The notes under the pieces are model-generated. The model was given only the letters and a program-made list of their open reading frames with translations. It searched no databases and had not been told where the DNA came from. A stretch of DNA of 64,000 bases. Origin: Anaeromyxobacter oryzae. GTDB taxonomy: Bacteria; Myxococcota; Myxococcia; Myxococcales; Anaeromyxobacteraceae. The stretch's first letter is position 1. The number at the start of each line of letters is the position of its first letter. This document shows positions 32,331 to 39,699 of the stretch, in pieces. The stretch lies in the NCBI RefSeq assembly GCF_023169945.1, contig NZ_AP025591.1, positions 5,812,501 to 5,876,500 on the forward strand, given 5' to 3'. Position numbers and translations under genes: made by a program.

Positions 32331-33946
32331 CGTTCAGGATCTCCGCCCAGGATCGAGAGCTGTGCCGATGCTATCTCGGAAAGCCGTCCCGCGCATTCCC
32401 CGTCGCCGAGGGGCAGGGCGGTCTCGGGGGGGAGGGACGCGCAGATCCGGCGCGCGTTGCGCCAGGCGCGCCGCGCCCCCTCGACGTCGCCGCGGCCGGC
32501 GAGGAGGCCGCCCAGCGCCGCGTGCGCGATCGCGAGGCCGCGGTCGAGGTAGATCGCCCGGCGGACCGCCGCGAGCGCCTCGTCCGTGCGCCCGACCTCG
32601 GCGAGGGTCGCGGCGCGGAGGAGGTGCAGCTCGGGCGCCAGGGGATGCCGGGCCGTCGCGCGGAGCGACAGCGCGTCCGCCCGGCCGAGCTCGCCGGAGT
32701 TCGCGGCGGCCCGGACGAGGGCCGCGGCCCCCTCGGCGGTGTCGAGGAGGGGATCGGCGAGCGCGAGGACCGCGGTCCAGTCGCCACTGGCGGCGAGCTC
32801 GCGAGCCCGAGCGAGCGCCGGAGGGGGCGGCTCGCCCTTCGACACCGCGCCCGCTTCGCGGTCGCTCCGCTCGGGGCGAACGGATGGGGCTGGCGCCGTT
32901 CCCGCACCCGTGCCCGTGAAGGTCCGGGTCCGGGGCGAGGTCGAGGTCCGGGTCGGGATCGGAGTCGAGGTCGGGGCTCGCGCCTCGATCCGGATTCGCA
33001 CTCCCCCTTCCTCCCCTCGCGCCGGCTTCCGGTACACGACGCCCGCCTCGGTCGAGACCGACTGGAACGGTGCGTGGATACCGAGCGGCGGATCGGCGAG
33101 CCCGGGGAAGAGCCAGCCGCCCTCCGCGAGGCAAGCGAAGAGGCGCCTCGCGACCGCCGCGACGACGTCTGGCTCGAAGTAGATGAAGACGTTCCGGCAG
33201 AGGATCAGGTCGAGGCCGGCGGTCGCGTTCATCACCGAGGGATAGACGTCCTCGGCGAGGTTCAGGTACTCGATGCGGACCCGCGCCCGGAGCCGCGCGG
33301 GGACGGCGTGGCGCTCGCCGCGGCGCTCGAGAGCGCGGGCCGCCGTCGTCCGGGCGGGACCGCGGATCGACCACGCGCCGTACTCCGCCGCGCGCGCCCG
33401 TGCGAGGGCGGGCCGCGAGATGTCGGTGCCGAGGACGTGCCAGCGGTCGCCGAGGCCCATGCCGTCGAGCAGGATCGCGAGGGAGTAGGGCTCCTCGCCG
33501 GATGCGCACCCCGCGCTCCAGGCCCGGAACACGTGGCCTTCCGCGCGGCGTGCGACGACCTCCGGGACGACGCGGGACCGGAGCAGGTCGTACTGCGGCG
33601 GATCCCGGAAGAAGTACGTCTCGCCCACGGTGAAGGCGCCGACGAGATCCGCGAGCGGGAGCCGCCCCTCGGCGAGGTGCCGCGCGTACTTCGCGGGATC
33701 GTCGATCCGCGCGCGAGCCATCCCGCGCCGGGCGGCGTGCTCCAGGTCGGGGTAGCGGTGCGCTGGGACCTTGAGCCCCGCGTGGCGCGCGAGCGCCTCC
33801 GCGATCCGGGCGAACCCCGGGTGGCTGAACGCGCCGGGCGGGCGGCGCGCGATCACTTCCGTCGCGCGGCGGACGCCGCGCCCTCCCGGTCGCGGACGCG
33901 CGAGGGTGAAGGGACCGCACGGGGCACTGCGGCGAGTGTAGCCCAT
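32327..33946 (-). CDS. cheR: CheR methyltransferase with C-terminal TPR-like repeats
   Basis: This protein of about 539 residues has an N-terminal CheR all-alpha domain, then the SAM-binding domain (FRAWSAGCASGEEPYSLAI, LGTDIS, LILCRNVFIYF). A low-complexity Thr/Pro/Arg linker encoded near 32890-32990 leads to a C-terminal helical repeat region (LARARELAASGDW, LHLLRAATLAEVGRTDEALAAV). It methylates receptor glutamates. TPR-bearing CheR proteins occur in several non-classical Che systems. The start is uncertain: ATG at 33946 is used here, GTG at 33856 fits family length better. It heads the cheR-cheW-mcp-cheA-cheB operon. Confidence 0.9.
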   Translation of the reverse strand: MGYTRRSAPCGPFTLARPRPGGRGVRRATEVIARRPPGAFSHPGFARIAEALARHAGLKVPAHRYPDLEHAARRGMARARIDDPAKYARHLAEGRLPLADLVGAFTVGETYFFRDPPQYDLLRSRVVPEVVARRAEGHVFRAWSAGCASGEEPYSLAILLDGMGLGDRWHVLGTDISRPALARARAAEYGAWSIRGPARTTAARALERRGERHAVPARLRARVRIEYLNLAEDVYPSVMNATAGLDLILCRNVFIYFEPDVVAAVARRLFACLAEGGWLFPGLADPPLGIHAPFQSVSTEAGVVYRKPARGEEGGVRIRIEARAPTSTPIPTRTSTSPRTRTFTGTGAGTAPAPSVRPERSDREAGAVSKGEPPPPALARARELAASGDWTAVLALADPLLDTAEGAAALVRAAANSGELGRADALSLRATARHPLAPELHLLRAATLAEVGRTDEALAAVRRAIYLDRGLAIAHAALGGLLAGRGDVEGARRAWRNARRICASLPPETALPLGDGECAGRLSEIASAQLSILGGDPER

Positions 33947-34041
33947 CCCGCCGCGCGACCGTGGCCGCGTGCGGGCGGGCGCACCGCCGTCCACCCAACC
34001 GGGCGCCGGAGGGCCCGGCGAGCGTCGGGTAGGGTTCGCCC

Positions 34042-35130
34042 ATGGCGACCGTCTTCTTCACCGGGTTCCCCGGCTTCCTCGGCATGGAGCTCCTCCCGCG
34101 CGTCCTCGAGCGCCGTCCGGCCGACACCGCGGTCTGCCTCGTCCAGCCGAAGTTCGCGGACCTCGCGCGGCGCCGCGTCGAGTCGCTCGCGGCTGCCAGG
34201 CCGCTCACGGCGGGCCGGATCCGGCTCGTCGAGGGCGACATCGCGCGGAGCGGGCTCGGCCTCGACGGCGCAGCGCTCGCCCCGGGGGACGTCGTCGAGA
34301 TCCACCACCTCGCCGCGATCTACGACCTGTCGGTCCCGCGCGCGCCGGCGATGAAGGTCAACGTCGAGGGTACGCGGAACGTCCTCGACCTGGCGGAGCG
34401 GTGCGATCGGCTGGAGCGGCTCCACTACGTCTCGACCTGCTACGTCGCGGGCCGCCACCCCGGCGTCTTCCTCGAGGAGGATCTCGAGAAGGGGCAGGCC
34501 TTCAACAACTACTACGAGGAGACCAAGTACCTCGCGGAGGTGGAGGTCCGGGCGCGGATGCGCGCCGGGCTCCCGGCGACCATCTACCGCCCGGCGATCG
34601 TCGTCGGTGATTCGCGGACCGGCGAGACGCAGAAGTACGACGGTCCGTACTACGTCATCCAGTGGCTGCTCCGGCAGCCGGGCCCCGTCGCCGTGATGCC
34701 GACGATCGGCGACCTCACCGCCGAGCTCAACGTCGTCCCGCGCGACTTCGTGATCGCCGCCGTGGCGCATCTCTCCGGCCTGGCCGCGTCGAAGGGGAAG
34801 ACCTATCAGCTCGCGGATCCCGCGCCGATGCAGGTCCGCCCGATGCTCCACGTCCTCGGGCGCGCCGCCCACAAGCGGCTCGTCCACGTCCCGCTCCCGC
34901 TCGGCCTGGCGAAGTGGGCCGTCGACCGGGTCCCCGGCGTCTATCCGCTGCTCCGGATCCCGTCGGCAGCGCTCGACTACTTCGTCCTCCCGACCCGCTG
35001 GGACACGCGGAACGTCGCGGCGGACCTCGCCGGCTCCGGGATCATCTGCCCGCCGTTCGCCTCCTACGTCGACCGCCTCGTGGCGTTCGCTCGCGCTCAC
35101 CCCGAGGTGGGCGCGGCCGCGATGGCGTAG
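34042..35130 (+). CDS. NAD(P)-dependent short-chain reductase of the fatty acyl-CoA reductase-like (SDR) type
   Basis: This 362-residue Rossmann-fold protein has the dinucleotide motif TGFPGFLG (7-14), ending VEGTRNVLDLAE, a catalytic YYEETKY (Tyr/Lys pair), and IYRPAIVVGDS. These match the extended SDR group with NAD-binding_4 domains, such as acyl-CoA, thioester or carboxylate reductases and epimerases. The substrate is unknown. It is divergent from cheR by under 100 bases and precedes the ATPase operon on the same strand with a gap of about 120 bases, so link to that operon is uncertain. Confidence 0.85.
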   Translation: MATVFFTGFPGFLGMELLPRVLERRPADTAVCLVQPKFADLARRRVESLAAARPLTAGRIRLVEGDIARSGLGLDGAALAPGDVVEIHHLAAIYDLSVPRAPAMKVNVEGTRNVLDLAERCDRLERLHYVSTCYVAGRHPGVFLEEDLEKGQAFNNYYEETKYLAEVEVRARMRAGLPATIYRPAIVVGDSRTGETQKYDGPYYVIQWLLRQPGPVAVMPTIGDLTAELNVVPRDFVIAAVAHLSGLAASKGKTYQLADPAPMQVRPMLHVLGRAAHKRLVHVPLPLGLAKWAVDRVPGVYPLLRIPSAALDYFVLPTRWDTRNVAADLAGSGIICPPFASYVDRLVAFARAHPEVGAAAMA

Positions 35131-35252
35131 CGCTCGCGCGCGCGCGCGGCGAGGCGCGGTGAGCCGCGAGGCGCAGCCCCACGAAGGAAGAAGCGAATGC
35201 CTTGCCTCGACCGGGCGGGCGGGGTTTCTCTCTGCTGCAGGGGGGCCCGACC

Positions 35253-35591
35253 GTGGCAACGGCGACGGCGGTTCCGGAGGAGACGCGCGATCGGCTCCGG
35301 CACGACGAGGCGGAGCTCGAGCGCGCCATCGCGGAGGCACGGCGGGAGGCCGCCGCGCGCGTCGAGGAGGCGCGCCGCGAGGCCGAGGCCCTCGCCGCCA
35401 GCACCAGGGTCGAGGCCGAGCGGGAGGCCGAGCGCATCCGGACCGAGGCGGGCGAGGAGGAGGATCGCGCACGCGCGCGGGAACGGGCGGCGCTCGAGGC
35501 GGAGGTCGCGGACATCGAGCGGCGGGTGGCGACGGGCCGGGCGAGGGCGATGGAGCGCGCGATCGCGGCGGCGCTCGGGGAACGCGGATGA
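35253..35591 (+). CDS. V-type ATPase peripheral-stalk subunit (H/G-like)
   Basis: This 112-residue protein is almost wholly a charged coiled coil (AIAEARREAAARVEEARREA, then EAEREAERIRTEAGEEEDRA). This suits the small stalk subunit (AhaH/G type) that pairs with subunit E in A/V ATPases. The GTG at 35253 is preferred, but an in-frame TTG at 35202 would add 17 residues and has AAGGAAG upstream. It is first of nine ATPase genes and overlaps the subunit I gene by ATGA. Confidence 0.75.
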   Translation: MATATAVPEETRDRLRHDEAELERAIAEARREAAARVEEARREAEALAASTRVEAEREAERIRTEAGEEEDRARARERAALEAEVADIERRVATGRARAMERAIAAALGERG

Positions 35592-37471
35592 TCCTCCCGA
35601 TGGCCCGCGTCGAGATCCTCGGCCCGAGGGACCTCCTCCCGCGGACGCTCGAGATCCTGCAGGCGCAGGGCGTCCTCGAGCTCCGCGCCCCTCGCGCCGC
35701 GGCGCCGGGCGTCGCGCCGCTCCGCCCCGCCGAGCCGGTCCCGGATGCGGCCGGGCGCCAGGCGCGGCTCGCCGACGCCCTCGCCCGCATCGACGCCCTC
35801 GCCGCGCGCCTCGGCCCGCCGCACGCTGCCGCCGCGACCGCCTGCACGGTGTTGCCTGCGCCGGGGACGGAGGCGCTGGTGGCCCGGCTCGCGGCGCTGG
35901 CCGAGGAGCTCGACGGCCTCGAGGCGCGGCGCGCCGCGCTGGCCGAGGAGCGGGTCGCGACGGAGCGCTTCTCGGATCTCGTCGTCGCGCTCGCCCCGCT
36001 CCGCCACGGGCTCGAGGCCGCGGCGGAGCCGGAGCTGCACGGCCTCGTCCTGCGGACGGATCCCGCGGCGCTGCGGCTGCTCGAGGCGGAGGTCGCGCGC
36101 ATCACCGCGGGCACGGCGGAGCTCCAGTCCCGGGCTCTCGACGCGGAGCGGACCGGGATCCTCATCGCCGTCCCGCGCGCGCACGCGAAGGCGGTCGCCG
36201 CGCTCCTGTACGAGCGCGGCGTCGACGAGGTCCGGCTCCCGGCCGCCTACGCGGGCCGGCGGCTCGTCGACGTGCTGCTGCTCCTCGCGGCGCGGGCGCG
36301 GGCGCTCCCCGGCGAGATCGCGCAGCTGGACGCAGAGCGCGCCGCGCTCGCGGCGGAGTGGGCGCCGGCGCTCGCCCACGCGCGCGGCGAGGCGGAGGCG
36401 GCGCGGGACCAGCTCGAGGCCGCAGGGCGGTGCGGGCAGACCCGGTTCGCGTTCGTCGCGGCCGGCTACATGCCGGTCGAGCGCGTCCCGGCGCTCCTCG
36501 CGGCCGCGCGCGGCGTGCTCGGGGACCGCGTCGCCGTCTCGGCGCGGCCGCCGGAGCCGGGCGAGTGGCACGAGGTGCCGGTCGTCCTCCGGAACCGCCG
36601 CTGGATCCGGCCGTTCGAGCTGCTCCTCGCCCTCGTCCCGCTGCCCCGGTACGGGTCGCTCGATCCGACGCCGTGGCTCGCGCTCACGTTCCCGCTCTTC
36701 TTCGGGCTCGTGCTCGGCGACCTCGCCTTCGGCGCCGCCGGCATCGCCGTCGCGCTCGTGCTCCGCCGCCGGGGGACGGGCGGCGCCCTCGGGCGCGACG
36801 TCGCGTGGATCGCGCTGTGGTGCTCCGTGTCGGCGGCGCTCTTCGGGGCCGTCTTCGGCGAGGCCCTCGGCGAGCTCGGCGCCCACGTCGGCATCCACCC
36901 GATCCTGCTGGACCGCCGCCGCGCGATCCTGGCGCTCCTCTGGCTCGCCGTCGGCGTCGGCGGCGCGCACGTCGCGCTCGGGATGGTCCTGGGCGTCGTG
37001 AGCGCGCTGCGCGGGGGCCACGTCCGCGAGGCGCTCGCCCGCGCGGCGAAGCTCGGCGTGCTCGCGTCGGCTGCGGTCGGCGGGCTCGCCGCGGTGGGCG
37101 CGATCCCTCGCGTCGCGCTGACGCCGGCGGCGGTCGCCGGCGGCGGCGCGCTCATCGCCGCGGTGCTCGCGGAGGGGCCGCTCGCCGCGCTCGAGCTGGT
37201 GCTCGGCGTCGGCAACGTCCTCTCGTACGCGCGCCTCATGGCGCTCGGGCTCGCCTCGGTGATGCTCGCCGAGGTCGCGAACGGGATCGCGTCCGGGCTC
37301 CGCCCCGCGGCGCTGGGCCTCGCGATCGCGGTGCTGCTGCACGCGGTCAACTTCACGCTCGGGCTGCTCAGCCCGGCGATCGCCGCACTCCGTCTCCATT
37401 ACGTCGAGTTCTTCGAGAAGTTCTATGACCCCGGGGGCGCGCCGTTCCGACCGTTCGCGCGCCCGGCCTGA
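35588..37471 (+). CDS. atpI: V-type ATPase membrane subunit I (a-type)
   Basis: This 627-residue protein has an N-terminal cytosolic half with alpha-helical coiled arms (residues 1-330) and a C-terminal membrane half with about seven helices (FPLFFGLVLGDLAFGAAGI, GNVLSYARLMALGLASVML). The conserved Arg of the second motif faces the rotor ring and is needed for ion movement. It is the stator subunit that holds the ion half-channels. The start ATG overlaps the stop of the preceding gene. Confidence 0.93.
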   Translation: MILPMARVEILGPRDLLPRTLEILQAQGVLELRAPRAAAPGVAPLRPAEPVPDAAGRQARLADALARIDALAARLGPPHAAAATACTVLPAPGTEALVARLAALAEELDGLEARRAALAEERVATERFSDLVVALAPLRHGLEAAAEPELHGLVLRTDPAALRLLEAEVARITAGTAELQSRALDAERTGILIAVPRAHAKAVAALLYERGVDEVRLPAAYAGRRLVDVLLLLAARARALPGEIAQLDAERAALAAEWAPALAHARGEAEAARDQLEAAGRCGQTRFAFVAAGYMPVERVPALLAAARGVLGDRVAVSARPPEPGEWHEVPVVLRNRRWIRPFELLLALVPLPRYGSLDPTPWLALTFPLFFGLVLGDLAFGAAGIAVALVLRRRGTGGALGRDVAWIALWCSVSAALFGAVFGEALGELGAHVGIHPILLDRRRAILALLWLAVGVGGAHVALGMVLGVVSALRGGHVREALARAAKLGVLASAAVGGLAAVGAIPRVALTPAAVAGGGALIAAVLAEGPLAALELVLGVGNVLSYARLMALGLASVMLAEVANGIASGLRPAALGLAIAVLLHAVNFTLGLLSPAIAALRLHYVEFFEKFYDPGGAPFRPFARPA

Positions 37472-37489
37472 GGAAGCAAGGAGGTACCC

Positions 37490-37705
37490 GTGGACAAGGT
37501 GCTCGTCGCGCTCGCAGCCGCCGCAGCGGTGGGAATCTCCGCCGTCGCCACCGCGTGGGTCCAGTCCCGCATCGGCTCGGCAGGTGCGGGGGCACTCGCC
37601 GAGAAGCCGGAGGTCCGGGGGGCGATCATCGTGATGCTCGCGATCCCGGAGACGCTCGTCATCCTCGGCTTCGTCGTCGCGGTGCTCATCCTGACGGGAG
37701 GCTAG
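37490..37705 (+). CDS. atpK: V-type ATPase rotor ring subunit K (c)
   Basis: This 71-residue proteolipid has two membrane helices and the loop AEKPEVRG. The ion-binding carboxylate is E54 in AIPETLVILGFV. The short two-helix form is typical of A-type and bacterial V-type rings, unlike the four-helix NtpK. Q25 in helix 1 and T55 next to E54 are polar residues that could add ligands for sodium. An AAGGAGG ribosome site lies 6 bases before the ATG, strong as expected for a subunit needed in many copies. Confidence 0.93.
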   Translation: MDKVLVALAAAAAVGISAVATAWVQSRIGSAGAGALAEKPEVRGAIIVMLAIPETLVILGFVVAVLILTGG

Positions 37706-37706
37706 C

Positions 37707-38312
37707 GTGGGCTACCCGGAGCTCCTCCGCGTCATCGGGGAGGAGGCGGCCCGGGAGGCCGAGGAGATCCGCGCCGCCGGCGCGCGCGAGGCGGAGCGGA
37801 TCCGGGCCGAGGCCCGGGCCGCCGCCGGCGCCGCCTCCGCCGCGCTCCTCGCCCGTGCCCGGGCGGAGGCCGCCGCGCGGGCGCGCCTCGCCGCCGAGGC
37901 CCGCGCGCGAGAGCGCGAGCGCCAGCTGCTCGCGGTGCGCCGCCGCGCCCTCGAGGCACTCCACTCGGACGCCATCGCCGCCCTCGCCGGGGCCGGGACG
38001 CCCGCGATCGATGCCCGCCTCCTCGCGGAGGCGCTCGCCGAGGCCGGAGCCGGGCCCGTCGAGGTCGTCGTGGATCCGGGAGCGGAGCCCGCCTGCCGCG
38101 CCGCGCTCGAGCGCCTCGATCCGGCGCGCGCCGCCGCCGCGACGGTGCGCGCCGCGCCCGTGGCGAGAGGCGGCGTCGAGGTGGTCGCCGGCCGCCTCGT
38201 CCTCGACGACACCCTCCCGTCGCGGCTCGCCCGCGCGTGGCCGGATCTCGAGGCGGAGCTCGCGGCGATGCTCTTCGGAGAGGACCGGCCGTGGCCCGGC
38301 TCGACCGCGTGA
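37707..38312 (+). CDS. atpE: V-type ATPase subunit E
   Basis: This 201-residue stalk subunit has a coiled-coil N-terminal half (residues 10-90, Ala/Glu/Arg heptads) and a globular C-terminal half with the family ending VVAGRLVLDDTLPSRLARAW. With the H/G-like subunit it forms the peripheral stalk. It starts with GTG one base after the K gene stop. Its end overlaps the start of the next gene by about 20 bases. Confidence 0.88.
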   Translation: MGYPELLRVIGEEAAREAEEIRAAGAREAERIRAEARAAAGAASAALLARARAEAAARARLAAEARARERERQLLAVRRRALEALHSDAIAALAGAGTPAIDARLLAEALAEAGAGPVEVVVDPGAEPACRAALERLDPARAAAATVRAAPVARGGVEVVAGRLVLDDTLPSRLARAWPDLEAELAAMLFGEDRPWPGSTA

Positions 38313-39313
38313 ACGCGCGGATCGGCGCCCGCCGGACGCGGCTCCTCGGGCCGGAGGCGGCGCGCGAGCTCCTCGCGCGCCCGGGGCTCGAGGCGCGGCT
38401 CGCCGCGCTCCGGTCGACGGTGGCGGGAGCCGGGTTGCCGGCGCCGCCGCTGCCGTCGGAGGACGAGACGCTGGAGGCCGCCGAGGCGGCGCTGCGCGCC
38501 CGCCTCGCCGAGGACGCCGCGTGGCTGCTCCGGGAGACCGAGGGCGCTCGTGCGCGGGAGGTGCTCGGCGCTTTCCTCGATCTCGACGAGGCGCTCGTCG
38601 TGAAGGCCGTGATCCGCGGCGTCGCCCGCGGCGCGCCGGCGGCCGCGATCCGGGCCGCGGCGCCGCCGGTGCGGAGCGTCGCCGCGGAGGCGGTGGCGTC
38701 CGCGGTCCAGGCGACGGACGTCGCGACCGCGCTCGCGGCGCTGTCCGCGGGCGGGTCGGCGCTCGCCGCCGTCGCGAGCGGCATGCTGCCCCTGCAGCTC
38801 GAGGACGGGCTCCTCGCGATCGAGCTGGAGGTCGACCGCGCAGCGCTCGCGCGGGCGCGCGCCGCGACGCGGGGACCGGGCGAGGACCGGGCGGTCCTGG
38901 CGCGGCACGTGGCGGACCGCGTCGACGCGCGGAACGCGGCGACGCTCCTGCTCGTGGCCGGCGCGCCGCTCGCGGCGGAGCCGTGGCTCGGCGGCGGCCG
39001 GCGCCTCGTCCCGGCCGCGCTCGGCGCCCTCGCCGCCGGGACGCGCGAGGCGGCCCGGGCGGCGCTCGCCGCGGCCTTCCCGGCGATCGCGGCGGCGGCG
39101 GCGGAGCCCTGGGCCGTCGAGCGCGCGCTGGAGGCGTCCGTGCTCGCGCCGCTGCGGCGCGAGGCGCGGCTCCGCCCGCTGTCGATCGCGGTGCCGCTCC
39201 GGTACCTGCTCGAGCGCCGCGAGGAGGTCCGGCGCATCGCGCTGGTCCTGCGCGGCGCCGCGCTCGGGCTGCCGCTCGAGACCATCCTCGGGCTCGAGGA
39301 AGGTGTGAAATGA
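38291..39313 (+). CDS. atpC: V-type ATPase subunit C (d-type)
   Basis: This 340-residue, Ala/Arg-rich helical protein is of the V/A-ATPase subunit C/AC39 family, which sits as a funnel on the rotor ring and carries the central stalk. Typical pieces are ELLARPGLEARLAAL, FLDLDEALVVKAVIRG and the C-terminal LRPLSIAVPLRYLLERREEV. GTG start at 38291 within the end of subunit E. ATGA overlap with subunit F. Confidence 0.86.
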   Translation: MARLDRVNARIGARRTRLLGPEAARELLARPGLEARLAALRSTVAGAGLPAPPLPSEDETLEAAEAALRARLAEDAAWLLRETEGARAREVLGAFLDLDEALVVKAVIRGVARGAPAAAIRAAAPPVRSVAAEAVASAVQATDVATALAALSAGGSALAAVASGMLPLQLEDGLLAIELEVDRAALARARAATRGPGEDRAVLARHVADRVDARNAATLLLVAGAPLAAEPWLGGGRRLVPAALGALAAGTREAARAALAAAFPAIAAAAAEPWAVERALEASVLAPLRREARLRPLSIAVPLRYLLERREEVRRIALVLRGAALGLPLETILGLEEGVK

Positions 39314-39699
39314 CGGAGCCGGGGCACGGTGGGCCGCGGGTGGTCGGGCCGGCGCGCGAGGAGGCGCTCCGGCTCGTCGTCGCCGTGCGGCCGGCCGACG
39401 CCCTCGGGTTTCAGCTCGCCGGCGCCCCGGTCGAGCCGGTCGCGCCGGGTGAGGAGGGGGACGCCGTGCGCCGGCTCCTGGCGGAGCCACGCACGGGCGT
39501 CCTCGCGATCGAGGAGCGCGTGCTCGCGGCGATCCCGCCGCGGCTCCTCGCCCGGGCCCGCGCGCGGGGGCTCCCGGTGATCCTGCCGTTCGCGCTGCCG
39601 CGTGGACCGGGCGAGGCGCGGGGGAGCGCCTACGTCGCGGCGCTGGTGCGGCGCGCGGTCGGGTACGGCGTGAAGCTGGGCGGGGGAGGGACGCCATGA
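39310..39699 (+). CDS. atpF: V-type ATPase subunit F
   Basis: This 129-residue protein has the small Rossmann-like fold of V/A-ATPase subunit F: an LRLVVAVRPADALGFQLAG start, GVLAIEERVLAAI, then LPVILPFALP. A 15-residue Gly/Pro extension precedes the fold. Subunit F binds subunit D in the central stalk. It overlaps subunits C and A by four bases each. Confidence 0.86.
   Translation: MTEPGHGGPRVVGPAREEALRLVVAVRPADALGFQLAGAPVEPVAPGEEGDAVRRLLAEPRTGVLAIEERVLAAIPPRLLARARARGLPVILPFALPRGPGEARGSAYVAALVRRAVGYGVKLGGGGTP

Noticed and set aside
28291..32919. Long plus-strand open frame opposite the chemotaxis operon
   Set aside because: It is antisense to cheA, mcp, cheW and the end of cheR, has no ribosome site or family character, and reads as Arg/Glu repeats.
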